NCBI RefSeq assembly: GCF_025137375.1
Contig: NZ_CP073720.1
Location: forward strand, 1,326,501-1,390,500
Source: Dactylosporangium fulvum
Lineage (GTDB): Bacteria > Actinomycetota > Actinomycetes > Mycobacteriales > Micromonosporaceae
DNA: 64,000 nt
Direction: 5' to 3'
Part shown: positions 25,985-36,316 of the stretch, piece by piece
Layout: every line of letters begins with the position of its first letter
How positions within the stretch are numbered: position 1 is the first letter of the stretch
The notes under the pieces: model-generated
What the model saw: the letters and a program-made list of their open reading frames with translations, nothing else
What the model was told of the DNA's origin: nothing
Database searches by the model: none
Position numbers and translations under genes: made by a program

Positions 25985-27546
25985 CCGGAAGGGGCGGGCT
26001 GCTCGTCGCGGGGACCACGTCGGACGCGGGCAAGAGCATGCTGACGGCCGGGATCTGCCGCTGGCTGCGCCGACAGGGAGTCGACGTGGCGCCGTTCAAG
26101 GCGCAGAACATGTCGAACAACTCGGCGGTGGCGATCGAGCCCGACGGCACGGGCGGTGAGATCGGCCGGGCGCAGGCACTACAAGCGGTCGCGTGCGGGC
26201 TGGCGCCGAGCGTCCGGTTCAACCCGGTGCTGCTCAAGCCCGGCTCCGACCGGACGAGCCAGGTCATCGTGCTCGGGCAGGCGGTCGGGCACATCGGCGC
26301 CGCCAACTATGCCGAGATCAAGGACCGGCTGCGCGCCACGGTGCTGGAGACGCTCGACGACCTGCGGGCTCGGCACGACGTGGTGATCTGCGAGGGTGCG
26401 GGCAGCCCGGCGGAGATCAACCTGCGGGCCACCGACCTGGCCAACATGGGCCTGGCCCGCGCCGCCGACCTGCCCGTCGTCGTGGTGGGCGACATCGACC
26501 GAGGCGGGGTGTTCGCCGCGCTGTATGGCACACTCGCCCTGCTCGACGCCGACGACCAGGCGCTGATCGCCGGGTTCGTGATCAACAAGTTCCGCGGTGA
26601 CGCCGGGCTGCTGCGGCCGGGGGTCGAGTCGCTCACGGAGTTGACCGGGCGGCCGACGTTCGGGGTGGTGCCGTGGTCGTTCGACCTGTGGCTGGACGCG
26701 GAGGACTCACTGGCCTACGACGGCCGGGTTCTGGGACGTCCGGCGCCGGCGCGGGGGAGCCAGTGGCTGCGGGTGGGAGTGGTGCGGCTGCCGAGACTGT
26801 CCAACGCCACCGACGCCGAGGCGTTGGCCTGCGAGCCGGGTGTGCAGGTCCGGCTCACGGTCGAGCCCGCCGACCTGGCCGACGTCGACCTCGTGGTGCT
26901 GCCCGGCAGCAAATCCACAGTGGACGACCTGGCCTGGCTGCGGGAGCGGGGGCTGGCCGACGCCGTGCTGCGGCACGCCGCGGCGGGGAAGCCGGTGCTG
27001 GGGATCTGCGGCGGGTTCCAGATGCTGGCCGAGCGGATCCATGACGACGTCGAGAGCCGCCGCGGGGCGGTGCCGGGACTGGGACTGCTGCCCGTCGACA
27101 TCACGTTCGCGGAGCGCAAGACGCTTGCGCTGCCGTCGGGCACGGCGTTCGGCGGGGTGCCCGTCAAGGGGTACGAGATCCATCACGGGCAGGTTTCGCG
27201 ACCGGCTGGTGACCCGTTCATCCGGCTGCCCGGCGGGGCCGGTGAAGGGGCGGTCGTGGGCAACGTGTTCGGCACGCACTGGCACGGAGCGTTCGAGACC
27301 GACGGGTTCCGGCGGACCTTCCTCGCCGAGGCGGCCCGGCTCGCGGGGCGGCACGGGTTCGTGGTCGCGCCCGACACGTCGTTCGCGGCGCTGCGCGAGC
27401 GGACCGTCGACGTCCTGGGCGACCTGGTGGAGGAGCACCTCGACACCGACGCGCTGTGGCGGCTCATCGAGGGGGGCGCGCCGGGTGACCTGCCGACGAT
27501 CGTGCCTGGCCTGCGGGTGACCGAGCCGGCGACGGGCGTGCGATGA
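25981..27546 (+). CDS. cobQ: Cobyric acid synthase CobQ
   Basis: The 521-residue enzyme amidates four carboxyls of adenosylcobyrinic a,c-diamide. Its N-terminal ATP-binding domain has GTTSDAGKS and [11 protein letters not shown]. The C-terminal glutamine amidotransferase domain has the nucleophilic Cys in GICGGFQML (about 343) and the His in GTHWHGAFE (about 435). [16 protein letters not shown] bridges the two. ATG 25981 is taken as start; two further in-frame starts (25921, 25951) would add the repeat [20 protein letters not shown]. The kinase gene downstream overlaps its stop by 4 bp. Confidence 0.96.
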   Translation: MAGRGGLLVAGTTSDAGKSMLTAGICRWLRRQGVDVAPFKAQNMSNNSAVAIEPDGTGGEIGRAQALQAVACGLAPSVRFNPVLLKPGSDRTSQVIVLGQAVGHIGAANYAEIKDRLRATVLETLDDLRARHDVVICEGAGSPAEINLRATDLANMGLARAADLPVVVVGDIDRGGVFAALYGTLALLDADDQALIAGFVINKFRGDAGLLRPGVESLTELTGRPTFGVVPWSFDLWLDAEDSLAYDGRVLGRPAPARGSQWLRVGVVRLPRLSNATDAEALACEPGVQVRLTVEPADLADVDLVVLPGSKSTVDDLAWLRERGLADAVLRHAAAGKPVLGICGGFQMLAERIHDDVESRRGAVPGLGLLPVDITFAERKTLALPSGTAFGGVPVKGYEIHHGQVSRPAGDPFIRLPGGAGEGAVVGNVFGTHWHGAFETDGFRRTFLAEAARLAGRHGFVVAPDTSFAALRERTVDVLGDLVEEHLDTDALWRLIEGGAPGDLPTIVPGLRVTEPATGVR

Positions 27547-28163
27547 CAGCGGCAAAGCGAGCCTACGCCGCGCTCGCGCGGACGGTGATCGAGCGGCCTC
27601 CGCGGCTCGGGCCGGTGCGGCTCGTCGCGGTCGACGGGCGGGCCGGCTCCGGCAAGACGACGTTCGCGGGGCGGCTGGCGACCGCGCTGCGGGCCGAGGG
27701 GGTCGCGGTCGCCGAGCTGCACACCGACGACTTCCTCGACGGCTGGGCCAAGCTGATGGCCTGGCAGCCACGCCTGCGCGAGTGGGTCTTCGAGCCGTTC
27801 CGGGAGGGGCGGGCGGGTGCTTTCCGGCGGTACGACTGGGCGGCGGAGCGGCTGGTGGACACATGGACGCCGCTGGAGGTGCCGCACACGCTGGTCGTGG
27901 AGGGGGTGGGCAGCGCGTCAGCGGCGGTTCGCCCGGATCTCACACTGGGCGTTTTTGTCCGGGCGCCACGGGAGTTGCGGCTGGCGCGCGGCCTGGAGCG
28001 CGACGGCGAGCAACTGCGGCCGCAGTGGGAGCGGTGGATGCTCGACGAGGACGCCCACTTCGCCGCCGATCCGACCGCCGACGCCGTTGACGTGCGGGCG
28101 GACGGAGCGCCATCGGTTGAACACGATCCGGAAATTGAGTACATCATGGCCGCGAACGGGTAG
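27543..28163 (+). CDS. P-loop nucleoside kinase-like protein
   Basis: The 206-residue protein has a Walker A loop [11 protein letters not shown] (about residues 29-39). A uridine-kinase-like HTDDFLDGW and [17 protein letters not shown] carrying the second acidic motif follow, then [13 protein letters not shown] as a lid-like arginine region. Uridine kinase-like proteins phosphorylate nucleosides or related small molecules. Translational overlap with cobQ (ATGA at 27543) suggests a role linked to cobalamin salvage, but the substrate is inference. Confidence 0.85.
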   Translation: MTAAKRAYAALARTVIERPPRLGPVRLVAVDGRAGSGKTTFAGRLATALRAEGVAVAELHTDDFLDGWAKLMAWQPRLREWVFEPFREGRAGAFRRYDWAAERLVDTWTPLEVPHTLVVEGVGSASAAVRPDLTLGVFVRAPRELRLARGLERDGEQLRPQWERWMLDEDAHFAADPTADAVDVRADGAPSVEHDPEIEYIMAANG

Positions 28164-28253
28164 ACGCCCTGCGTAAGACTGGGAGACGATCCGGTGAGCG
28201 GCTCGGAGCGGGCGACCGCGGCCGGAGAAACGGCAGACGGGGAGGCGGGGCGA

Positions 28254-29345
28254 ATGAGCACCGATGAGGCGCAGGGCGGCAACCCTCCGGCACGACGGCG
28301 GGTGGTGCTGACCGGGATCAGCTCCCGGGCCTGGGAGCATCCGGCGGACCGGGGTGCCCTGGTGGCGCTGCGCGAGCTACGCGGGTTTGACGACGTGCTC
28401 AAGTCGCTGCACGCGCTGTGGAACGAGCGGGCCTGGCGCCTGCAGTTCCTGGGCAACGCGATCCGCGTCGACCACCGGCAATACCCACGGGTGCACCGGC
28501 TGCTCGCCGAGGCCGGCGCGTCGCTCGACCTGGTCGAGCTCCCCGAGCTCTACGTGCAGGCGGACCGCTCGATCAACGGTATGTGCATCGGCATGTCGAA
28601 GCCGTTCATCGTGGTCAACAGCGGCGCGGTGGAGCTGCTCGACGACGAGGAGCTGCGGTGCATGCTCGGGCACGAGCTCGGCCACCTGATCAGCGGCCAC
28701 TCGGTGTACCGCACGATGGTCCTGATCCTGACCGACTGGGCGGTCCGGCTGGCCTGGCTGCCGGTCGGGTCGATGGTCCTCCGGGCGATCATCGCCGCAT
28801 TGATGGAGTGGTGGCGCAAGGCGGAACTGTCCGCCGACCGGGCGGGGTTGCTCGCCTGTCAGGACCCGGCTGCCTCGCTGCGGCTCGCCATGAAGCTGGC
28901 CGGCGGCGGCGACCTGTCCGAGGTCGACACGACCGCGTTCCTGGAGCAGGCGGCGGAGTTCGACCGGGCCGGTGACCTGCGTGACAGCCTGATCAAGATC
29001 CGGATGGTGACGGCGCGGTCGCACCCGATGCCGGTCGCCCGGGCCGCCGAGGTCCGGGCCTGGATCGACAGTGGGGAATATCAGCGGATTCTTTCCGGCG
29101 ACTACCCGCGCCGCGACGGCGACGGGGACGCCTCGGTCAGCGAGGAGATCAAGGCCGCGGCGGCGTCGTACCGGCAGGCGTTCAACCGGTCGCAGGACCC
29201 ACTCGTGTCGCTGCTGCGCAAGCTCGGCGACGGTGCGTCGGACGTCGGCGAGTGGGTCGGCGCCGGTGCCGGCCGGATGCGTGGCTGGATGCGCGGCAAC
29301 GGCTCCGACGGGTCCGAAGGCTCCGGCCGCAGACCGGCGGAGTGA
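28254..29345 (+). CDS. M48-family membrane metallopeptidase
   Basis: The 363-residue protein has HELGH at 140-144. The third zinc ligand is in the following KAELSADRAG helix (about 195-205), matching HtpX-like M48 peptidases. One or two membrane helices lie between them (MVLILTDWAVRLAWLPVG, MVLRAIIAALM). A C-terminal region of about 100 residues is Gly/Ser/Arg-rich. Such proteases degrade damaged membrane or exported proteins. ATG 28254 is chosen because GGAGGCGGGG lies directly upstream. Confidence 0.9.
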   Translation: MSTDEAQGGNPPARRRVVLTGISSRAWEHPADRGALVALRELRGFDDVLKSLHALWNERAWRLQFLGNAIRVDHRQYPRVHRLLAEAGASLDLVELPELYVQADRSINGMCIGMSKPFIVVNSGAVELLDDEELRCMLGHELGHLISGHSVYRTMVLILTDWAVRLAWLPVGSMVLRAIIAALMEWWRKAELSADRAGLLACQDPAASLRLAMKLAGGGDLSEVDTTAFLEQAAEFDRAGDLRDSLIKIRMVTARSHPMPVARAAEVRAWIDSGEYQRILSGDYPRRDGDGDASVSEEIKAAAASYRQAFNRSQDPLVSLLRKLGDGASDVGEWVGAGAGRMRGWMRGNGSDGSEGSGRRPAE

Positions 29346-29409
29346 GAACGCGGGACGAGAGCGACGGCACCGGGCACGGGGAGGCGGCACGGAGACGTGA
29401 GCGGCACAG

Positions 29410-29415
29410 TAAGTT
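29410..29415 (+). promoter_or_regulatory. -10 element TAAGTT of a leaderless transcript
   Basis: TAAGTT ends 7 nt before ATG 29423; no ribosome binding site is seen. Confidence 0.5.
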
Positions 29416-29422
29416 CGACGGC

Positions 29423-30775
29423 ATGACAGCGCTCACCGAGGAAGAACTCCGTGCCGCGATCCGGCGGGAGATGTCAGGGGTCAGGGCCGACCTGGAGCGT
29501 CTTGTGCGCATTCCGGGCATCGCCTTCACCGGGTTCGACCACAGCCACGTCGAGCGGTCCGCCGAGGCGGTCGTCGAGCTGTTGCGTGGTGCCGGCATCC
29601 CCGACGTCCGGATCGTCCGCGATGGCGGCCAGCCGGCCGTCATCGGCCGCAGACCCGCGCCTCCCGGTGCGCCCACCGTCCTGCTGTATGCGCACCATGA
29701 CGTCCAGCCGGTCGGCGACCTCGCGCAGTGGAAGAGCGACCCGTTCGAGCCGGTGGAGCGCGACGGGCGCCTCTACGGCCGCGGTGTCGCCGACGACAAG
29801 GCCGGCATCATGGCGCATATCGCCGCGCTACGCGCGTTCGGTGACGACCTGCCGGTCGGGGTGGTGCTGTTCATCGAGGGCGAGGAGGAGTTCGGCTCCG
29901 AGTCGCTCGAAGACCTCCTGCGCGAGCACCGCGACGACATCGCCGCCGACGTCATCGTCATCGCCGACTCCGGCAACTGGGACATCGGCCAGCCGGCGCT
30001 CACCACCGGGCTGCGGGGCATCGTCAACGGCTTCGTCGAGGTGCGCACGCTGGAGAACGCTGTCCACAGTGGCATGTTCGGCGGTGCGATCCCCGACGCG
30101 CTGATCACACTCTCCCGGCTGATCGCCACCCTGCACGACGACAACGGCGACGTCGCCGTCGAGGGGCTCGTCCGCACGCAGTCAGCGCCGCTGGACTACC
30201 CGGAGGACCGGTTCCGCGAAGAGGCCGGAATGCTCGAAAGTGTCTCCTTCATCGGCACCGGCAGGCTGGTCGAACGGCTGTGGACGCGGCCGTCGATCTC
30301 CATCCTCGGCATCGACGCCCCGCCGACCGCCGGTGCGCCCAACGCCCTGGTGCCGGTGGCGAAGGCCAAGTTCAGCGTGCGGATCGCACCCGGTGACAAC
30401 GCGCAGCGGGTGTACGACACGGTGACCGCCCACCTGCGCAAGCATGCTCCGTGGGGCGCACAGGTCACGGTCGAGCTCGAGCAGCTCGGTGAGCCGTGTG
30501 TGATCGACGCGACCGGCCCGGCCTACGACGCTGCCCGAGCGGCGTTCACCGAGGCCTGGGACGGCGCCGAACCGGTCGACATGGGCGTCGGCGGCTCGAT
30601 CCCGTTCATCGCCACGTTCCAGGAGCTGTTCCCGAAGGCCGCGATTCTGGTCACCGGCGTCGAGGACCCGGAGACCAGCGCGCACGGCCCCAACGAGAGC
30701 CTTCACCTGGGCGAGTTCGAGCGCGTGTGCATCGCCGAGGCGCTGCTGCTGGCCAAGGTCGCGCGACTGAGCTGA
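29423..30775 (+). CDS. M20-family dipeptidase
   Basis: The 450-residue protein has the M20 zinc-binding sites. These are YAHHDVQPVG (His and the following catalytic Asp), GRGVADDKAGIMAH with the bridging Asp, and IEGEEEFGSES with the catalytic and ligand Glu. The lid domain occupies the middle, and HGPNESLHLGEF near the C-terminus carries the last His. Members cleave dipeptides or hydrolyse acylated amino acids in the cytoplasm. The specific substrate is unknown. The gene is followed by a strong hairpin at 30786-30809. Confidence 0.92.
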   Translation: MTALTEEELRAAIRREMSGVRADLERLVRIPGIAFTGFDHSHVERSAEAVVELLRGAGIPDVRIVRDGGQPAVIGRRPAPPGAPTVLLYAHHDVQPVGDLAQWKSDPFEPVERDGRLYGRGVADDKAGIMAHIAALRAFGDDLPVGVVLFIEGEEEFGSESLEDLLREHRDDIAADVIVIADSGNWDIGQPALTTGLRGIVNGFVEVRTLENAVHSGMFGGAIPDALITLSRLIATLHDDNGDVAVEGLVRTQSAPLDYPEDRFREEAGMLESVSFIGTGRLVERLWTRPSISILGIDAPPTAGAPNALVPVAKAKFSVRIAPGDNAQRVYDTVTAHLRKHAPWGAQVTVELEQLGEPCVIDATGPAYDAARAAFTEAWDGAEPVDMGVGGSIPFIATFQELFPKAAILVTGVEDPETSAHGPNESLHLGEFERVCIAEALLLAKVARLS

Positions 30776-30785
30776 GCTACGGAGC

Positions 30786-30809
30786 CCCGCGCGGCCCCGG
30801 CCGCGCGGG
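30786..30809. terminator. Bidirectional hairpin between convergent genes
   Basis: CCCGCGCGGCC (30786-30796) and GGCCGCGCGGG (30799-30809) form a perfect 11-bp stem. It lies between the M20 peptidase gene and the convergent response regulator gene. Confidence 0.7.
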
Positions 30810-30844
30810 AGAGCTTCTGTGCGGCTGAAGGCCCTGAACGGCGC

Positions 30845-31297
30845 TCAGCCGCGCGGGGGGAGCTTCACGACGCTGACGAAGAACTCGTCGATCTGGCGCA
30901 CCACGGCGATGAAACTGTCGAAATCCACCGGCTTGGTCACATACGCGTTGGCGTGGAGCGAGTAGCTGCGCAGGATGTCCTCGTCGGCCTGGGAGGTGGT
31001 CAGCACGACAACCGGGATGCGGCGCAGGTCCTGGTCCTCCTTGATGACCTGGAGCACCTCGCGGCCGTCCACACGCGGCAGGTTGAGGTCCAGCAGGATC
31101 AGGTCGGGGCGGGTCGCGTTGGTGTGCTTGCCCTCCCGGCGTAGGTAGGCCAGGGCCTCCTCGCCGTCCGGCACCACGTTGAGCTTGTTGCGGACCTTGT
31201 GCTCCTCGAACGCCTCCTGGGTCATGAGCACGTCGCCCGGGTCGTCCTCCACCAGGAGCACCTCGATCGGCAGGGATGCTTCCATGGGCGCGGTCAT
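30845..31297 (-). CDS. Single-domain response regulator (Rcp1-like)
   Basis: The 150-residue protein is a bare receiver domain with acidic pocket VEDDPGD, phosphoacceptor Asp70 in LILLDLNLP, Thr in VVLTTSQ and the conserved Lys122 in YVTKPVDF. The long acidic insertion is typical of Rcp1-like regulators that pair with phytochrome-type kinases. It has no output domain, so it signals by protein contact. Its ATG overlaps the stop of the histidine kinase gene by 4 bp, making that kinase its likely donor. Confidence 0.94.
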   Translation of the reverse strand: MTAPMEASLPIEVLLVEDDPGDVLMTQEAFEEHKVRNKLNVVPDGEEALAYLRREGKHTNATRPDLILLDLNLPRVDGREVLQVIKEDQDLRRIPVVVLTTSQADEDILRSYSLHANAYVTKPVDFDSFIAVVRQIDEFFVSVVKLPPRG

Positions 31298-32883
31298 GAG
31301 ACGGACTCCTCGATCGGGGACGGGCTCGCGGCAGCCTCGGCGGTTTGATCAGGCACCGGGAGCGTGAACCGGAACAGCGTACCTTCGCGGTGCGAAGGGT
31401 CGATCCAGATCCGTCCCCCGTGGTACTCGACGATTTTCTTGGCGATCGCGAGGCCGATGCCGGTGCCGGGGTACGTCTCCTTGGCGTGCAGCCGCTGGAA
31501 GATCACGAACACCTTGTCGGTGAACTCGGGCTCGATGCCGATGCCGTTGTCCTCGACGCTGATCTCGTATTCGCCGTCGACGCGCTGACAGTCGACCACA
31601 ACCCGCGGGGCCCGGTCCGGGTGGCGGAACTTGAGCGCGTTGCCGATGAGGTTGCTGAACAGCGCCCCGAGCAGCGGCTCCTCGCCGTGGACCACCGGCA
31701 GCTCGGCGAACACGATCTCGGCGCCGGTCGCCTCGCGCTGCGCGTCGAACTGCGCCGCGGCGTCGACGACCACCTTGTTGAGGTCGACGTCGGTGAACCC
31801 GTTCGTCAGCCGGCCGATCCGGGAGAACGCCAGCAGGTCGTTGATCAGCCGCTGCATACGCTGGGCGCCGTCGACGGCGAACCCGATGTACTGGTCGGCC
31901 CGCTCGTCGAGCTGCCCCGAGTACCGCCGCTGGAGCAGCTGGCAGAAACTCGCCACCTTCCGGAGCGGTTCCTGCAGATCGTGGCTGGCGACATAGGCGA
32001 ACTGCTCAAGGTCGCGGTTGGACCGGGTCAGCTCGGCGGCCTGCTGCTCGAGCATCCGGTTGGCCTCCTCGACCAGCCGGCGGGCCTCCAGGACGTCGGT
32101 GAGCTCGGCGTTGATCCGGCGGCGCATCGTGTCGACGTCCTCGGCGAGCGCCGACAGCTCGGGCGGGCCACTGCTGCGGATCTCGTAGTCGTAGTCGCCG
32201 GCCGCCACTCGCCGCACCTCGCTCGCCAGGTTCGTCACCGGCCGGGTCACCAGCCGGCGCAGCAGCAGCGCGAGCGCGACGCCGGCCACGACGACCACGA
32301 CGGCGGCGAAGACCAGCAGCAGGATCAGCACCGCGCTGGTGCCACGCACCCGTCCGGCGACGTCGTCGCGGCGGCTGCCGAGCGCCTGGTTCAGCGCGTT
32401 GATCCGGTTGGAGGCAGCGATGTACACCGACCGGGCCTGGTCGGTCGGTGCGGCACGCTCCGGGTCCGGCCCGGTGGCACGGGTCTGCGCGATCAGCGGT
32501 TCCGTGACCTCGCTGCGGTACCTCGCCGTGGCGACGCCGACATCGCGCACCGCGGCCACGAGCGCCGGTTCTTCGGCCACGAGCCGCACGGTGTCGGCGA
32601 GGATCTGCTGCTCCTGGAGCTGCGCGTCACGGTACGCATCGAGGTCCGAGTCCCGCCCGGTGAGCAGGAACGTGCGTGTGCTGGTCTGCTGGCGCAGCAG
32701 TTGTGAGTACAACCGCTCGGCATTGACCAGCGCGGGGGTCAGCCGGTCCATCACCTTGTTGGTGTCGGTCCGGTTGGCGGCGGCGGTGATGGTCGCGCTG
32801 ACCGCGACCATCACGAGCAGGCTCGCGACCACCGAGCAGAGGGCGATGATCCGCCGCCAGAGCGACCAGGAGGCTGTAGTCAT
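31294..32883 (-). CDS. Membrane sensor histidine kinase (CHASE3-like, HAMP)
   Basis: The 529-residue protein has helix 1 at about 10-35 and a helical extracytoplasmic sensor of CHASE3 type ([11 protein letters not shown]). Helix 2 (about 188-212), HAMP and a coiled coil follow. The phosphoacceptor His is in [10 protein letters not shown]. The ATP-binding domain has [21 protein letters not shown] and [20 protein letters not shown] is the form seen in kinases that partner with Rcp1-like regulators. The gene overlaps its neighbours by 4 bp at each end. Confidence 0.95.
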   Translation of the reverse strand: MTTASWSLWRRIIALCSVVASLLVMVAVSATITAAANRTDTNKVMDRLTPALVNAERLYSQLLRQQTSTRTFLLTGRDSDLDAYRDAQLQEQQILADTVRLVAEEPALVAAVRDVGVATARYRSEVTEPLIAQTRATGPDPERAAPTDQARSVYIAASNRINALNQALGSRRDDVAGRVRGTSAVLILLLVFAAVVVVVAGVALALLLRRLVTRPVTNLASEVRRVAAGDYDYEIRSSGPPELSALAEDVDTMRRRINAELTDVLEARRLVEEANRMLEQQAAELTRSNRDLEQFAYVASHDLQEPLRKVASFCQLLQRRYSGQLDERADQYIGFAVDGAQRMQRLINDLLAFSRIGRLTNGFTDVDLNKVVVDAAAQFDAQREATGAEIVFAELPVVHGEEPLLGALFSNLIGNALKFRHPDRAPRVVVDCQRVDGEYEISVEDNGIGIEPEFTDKVFVIFQRLHAKETYPGTGIGLAIAKKIVEYHGGRIWIDPSHREGTLFRFTLPVPDQTAEAAASPSPIEESVS

Positions 32884-34115
32884 GACGTCCTCGGGTCGAA
32901 GGTGCGCGGGCTGAGCACCAGCACGGCGATGTCGTCGGACACCGGACCCCCATTGTGGGTCTCCACCTGCACCGTCAGCCAGGCCGGCAGGTCCCGCGGC
33001 TGGGCGCGGTCGGGGCTCGCCAGCACCCGGCACAGCCCGTCGACGCCGAGCCGCTCGCCGGCGACGGAGCCCGGGCCGGCACCGCCCTCGATCAGGCCGT
33101 CGGTGTACAGCAGCAGTGACCAGTCCGCCGGCCCGAACGAGACCTCGGCCGCCGGCCGGCGAATGCCGGGCAGCACGCCGAGGACCAGGCCGGGCTCCAC
33201 GTCGCACGGCACGGCACGACCGTCGGCCAGCAGGATCGGCGGTGGATGTCCGGCGAGGCGCATGCGGGCGGTACCGGCAGTAACGTCGACGGTCACCACC
33301 GCGACCGTCGCGAACAGCTCGTCGGAGCGCCGTTCGCTGACCAGTACCTGCTCCAACGAGGGGAGGACATGGTCCTCCGGCACACCGGCGAGCACCAGCG
33401 CCCGCCAGGCGACCCGCAGCGCGACCCCGAGCGGGGCCTCGTCGACGCCGTGGCCGCAGACGTCGCCGATGAGCAGGTGCAGCTGACTTCCGTTCGCGCC
33501 GTCCACGGCGACCGCGTCGAAGAAGTCGCCGCCGAGCAGCGCCCGGTCGCGGCCGGGGCGGTAGATGGAGAAGAGGTCGGCCGAGACGTTGCCCATCAGC
33601 GGCTGGGGGAGCAGGCCGCGCTCCAGCCGGGCCGACTCCGCCTGGCGCAGCTCGGACTCGCGCAGGAGCCGGGCGTTTTCGTCGGCGCGCTTCCGCTCGA
33701 CCGCGTAGCGCACGGCGCGGGACAGCGAGGCGCCGTCGACCGTGCCCTTGACCAGGTAGTCCTGTGCGCCCTCCCCGACCGCGGCGATGCCGAGATGCTC
33801 GTCCTCCAGGCCGGTGAGCACGCAGACCGCGGCGCCCGCCGCGTCCTGCAGCACCTGCCGTAGCCCGTCGAGCCCGCTCGCGTCCGGCAGGCCCAGGTCG
33901 AGCAGCACACAGTGCACCTCGCGGAGCTGGGGGCGCGCCTCCCGCATGGTCTGGGCGATCTGCACGTCGAAGGGGGCGTCCGCCTCGGCGAGCAGCTCAC
34001 CGACGAGGAATGCGTCGCCCGGATCGTCCTCGACGAGCAGCACGCGGATCCGCTCCCCGGCGAACGGCCCGAGCCGCCGGTTACGCAGGTCCACGGTCGT
34101 GCTCACGTCGGCCAT
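32880..34115 (-). CDS. Receiver domain-PP2C/SpoIIE phosphatase
   Basis: The 411-residue protein starts with a receiver domain (VEDDPGD, phosphoacceptor in HCVLLDLGLPDASG, Lys in YLVKGTVDG). A short coiled coil and a SpoIIE-type PP2C phosphatase follow. Metal ligands are visible in LLGGDFFDAV, GDVCGHGVDEA, LLLYTDGLIEGG and VSDDIAVLVL. It probably dephosphorylates an anti-sigma antagonist when phosphorylated by the kinase encoded next. No antagonist or anti-sigma gene is adjacent. ATG 34115 has GGGTGTGAG upstream. It is the first gene of the three-gene operon. Confidence 0.95.
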   Translation of the reverse strand: MADVSTTVDLRNRRLGPFAGERIRVLLVEDDPGDAFLVGELLAEADAPFDVQIAQTMREARPQLREVHCVLLDLGLPDASGLDGLRQVLQDAAGAAVCVLTGLEDEHLGIAAVGEGAQDYLVKGTVDGASLSRAVRYAVERKRADENARLLRESELRQAESARLERGLLPQPLMGNVSADLFSIYRPGRDRALLGGDFFDAVAVDGANGSQLHLLIGDVCGHGVDEAPLGVALRVAWRALVLAGVPEDHVLPSLEQVLVSERRSDELFATVAVVTVDVTAGTARMRLAGHPPPILLADGRAVPCDVEPGLVLGVLPGIRRPAAEVSFGPADWSLLLYTDGLIEGGAGPGSVAGERLGVDGLCRVLASPDRAQPRDLPAWLTVQVETHNGGPVSDDIAVLVLSPRTFDPRTS

Positions 34116-34315
34116 GCTCACACCCACCCATTGGGCACAGGTATTTGTCGCGCGGCACACATGAGGACGATCCTCCCCTACGTCACGGCTTGTTGCACGT
34201 GCGGATGAAGTCTCTCAGGAGTGGAACCGACCCCGCACGGGACGGTCGCCGGGCGCGTTCGTGCCGGTGACGCGTGGTGGGGATCACGTCGCTCCCTCTC
34301 GATGGATCCGCTGGA

Positions 34316-34321
34316 TAGGCT
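34316..34321 (+). promoter_or_regulatory. -10 element TAGGCT of a leaderless antiporter transcript
   Basis: TAGGCT ends 6 nt before GTG 34328 with no ribosome binding site. Confidence 0.55.
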
Positions 34322-34327
34322 TCGCCC

Positions 34328-35902
34328 GTGCACGGGCTGGAAAACGTCGTCGGACTGATCGCGGTCGTGGTCGCCACCTCCGTGGTGGCCCGCAGGATCG
34401 GTGTGCTCTCCCCGATCCTGCTGGTCATCGTCGGCATCGGCATTTCGTTTGTTCCGGGGCTGCTGGAGATCGAGCTCGACCCCGAGGTGGTGCTGCTCGG
34501 CATCCTGCCGCCGATCCTTTACGTCGCGGCGCTGGAGACCTCGGTCCCGGCGTTCAAGTTCAATCTGCGGCCTATCCTGCTGCTCGCCGTCGGACTGGTC
34601 CTCTTCACCACGGCCGCGGTCGGTTTCACGTTGAATGCGCTGCTTCCGGGCGTACCACTCGCGGCGTGTCTTGCTCTTGGTGCGGTGGTGGCGCCGCCGG
34701 ACGCTGTCGCGGCCACGGCCGTCGCCCGGCGCATCGGCCTGCCCAGGCGGGTGGTGACCGTCCTGGAGGGCGAGAGCCTGATCAATGACGCTACCGCACT
34801 GGTGACGCTCCGTGTCGCCGTCGCTGCGGCGGTCGGCGGGGCGATGGATTCGGTGTCGATCACCGAGCAGGCGCTGGTCGCCGTCGTCGGCGGTATCGCG
34901 ATCGGCGTCCTCGGCGGGATCGTCGTGATCTTCGTGCACAAACGGGTCACCAACCCGCTCATCGACAACGCGGTCTCGCTGCTCACGCCCTGGGTCGTGT
35001 TCCTGCCGGCGGAGGCGATCCACGCGTCGGGGGTTGTTGCGGTCGTCGTCACCGGCCTCGCGCTGGGTCACCGGATGCCCACGCTGATGTCCGCGGCGTC
35101 CCGGCTGCAGATGGACGCCTTCTGGCGGATGGTCAAGTTCCTGCTCGAAGGGGTCGTCTTCCTGCTGGTCGGCCTGCAACTGCGGACGCTCATCGCGAAT
35201 GTCGAGCGCAGCTTCTGGTTCACGACCGGCGCCCTCGCCGCGGTGATCGGTGTGGTCATCGTGGCGCGGATCGTGTGGATGTTCCCGACGACGTACGCGG
35301 CGCGGCTCATCCCGCGCATCCGCCGCCGCGACCCCTCGCCGCCGCTGGCCATGCCGGCCGTCATCTCCTGGGCCGGCATGCGTGGAGCGGTGACCCTGGC
35401 CGCCGCGCTGTCGCTGCCGGAGGCCCTGGCCGACGGTGCCGAGTATCCCCGCGGCCTGTTCGTCATCCTGGCTTTCGGGGTGATCGTCGCGACGTTGGTA
35501 CTGCAGGGAGCCACGCTGCCCACGGTGGCGCGATGGCTGAAGGTGCCGCCGGACGACCAGAAGGAGGACGCGCTCGCCGAGGCGTCGGTCCAGCACGAGG
35601 CGTCACGGGCGGGCAAACAGCGACTGGAGGAGGTGGCCGCGGACGCGCCCGAGGGTGTCATCGAGCGGCTGCGGCAGGTCGCCCTGAGCCGGTCCAACAT
35701 CGCGTGGGAGCGGCTGGGCCGCGCCGACCGGGAAACCCCGTCAGCGGCATATGCCCGGCTTCGGCGCGAGATGCTGAACGCGGAGCGGGAGGTTTTCCGG
35801 CGGGCCCGCGACAGCGGGAGGATTCCCGAGGAGACGCTGCGCCAGGCGCAGCGGGACATGGACCTGGAAGAGTCGCTACTGGAGCGCGAGGACCATTCGT
35901 GA
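34328..35902 (+). CDS. Na+/H+ antiporter (CPA1 family)
   Basis: The 524-residue protein has about twelve membrane helices over residues 1-400. Family motifs include LGAVVAPPDAVAATAVA and VVTVLEGESLINDATALV, which hold the ion-binding acidic residues. AGMRGAVTLAAALSLPEAL lies near helix 11. A hydrophilic helical tail of about 110 residues follows. It would exchange sodium or potassium for protons. The tail is followed by an overlapping UBP-type zinc finger gene. GTG 34328 matches the leaderless promoter. Confidence 0.94.
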   Translation: MHGLENVVGLIAVVVATSVVARRIGVLSPILLVIVGIGISFVPGLLEIELDPEVVLLGILPPILYVAALETSVPAFKFNLRPILLLAVGLVLFTTAAVGFTLNALLPGVPLAACLALGAVVAPPDAVAATAVARRIGLPRRVVTVLEGESLINDATALVTLRVAVAAAVGGAMDSVSITEQALVAVVGGIAIGVLGGIVVIFVHKRVTNPLIDNAVSLLTPWVVFLPAEAIHASGVVAVVVTGLALGHRMPTLMSAASRLQMDAFWRMVKFLLEGVVFLLVGLQLRTLIANVERSFWFTTGALAAVIGVVIVARIVWMFPTTYAARLIPRIRRRDPSPPLAMPAVISWAGMRGAVTLAAALSLPEALADGAEYPRGLFVILAFGVIVATLVLQGATLPTVARWLKVPPDDQKEDALAEASVQHEASRAGKQRLEEVAADAPEGVIERLRQVALSRSNIAWERLGRADRETPSAAYARLRREMLNAEREVFRRARDSGRIPEETLRQAQRDMDLEESLLEREDHS

Positions 35903-36156
35903 CCTGTGTGCATATCGAGGTGGCCGAGAAGATCGAGCCGCCCGTCGTCGACGGCTGCCCGGAGTGTCTGGCCATGGGGTTTCATGACTGGGTCCATCTG
36001 CGGCAGTGCCTCACCTGCGGCCACGTCGCCTGCTGCGACTCCTCGCCGCGACGGCACGCGACGCAGCATTTCCTCACCAGCCGTCACCCGGTGATGCAGT
36101 CGATCGAGCCCGGCGAGTTCTGGCGCTGGTGCTTCATCGACGAGACCGTAGGGTAG
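35899..36156 (+). CDS. UBP-type zinc finger protein
   Basis: The 85-residue protein is a single ZnF-UBP-like domain. Ligand candidates are CPECLAMGFHDWVHLRQCLTCGHVACCDSS, then RHATQHF and SRHPVM, giving Cys and His pairs. Bacterial versions often accompany or fuse to cation/proton antiporters, probably as a cytoplasmic regulatory piece. GTG 35899 overlaps the antiporter TGA by four bases, so the two are translationally coupled. Confidence 0.88.
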   Translation: MTCVHIEVAEKIEPPVVDGCPECLAMGFHDWVHLRQCLTCGHVACCDSSPRRHATQHFLTSRHPVMQSIEPGEFWRWCFIDETVG

Positions 36157-36316
36157 CCCGTCCCACCTGCGGGTATGCGTGTTCTCAGCGCTTTCTAAGG
36201 AGACACGGGACACAATCATGCTCAGTTGGGCATGCAGTCGGTGGTGACCGTGTTGGCATGGTCAACGGGGAATAGTTCTGCCGACGGGGTTAGGGGCGGG
36301 CCATGGCGAGCTCGAG

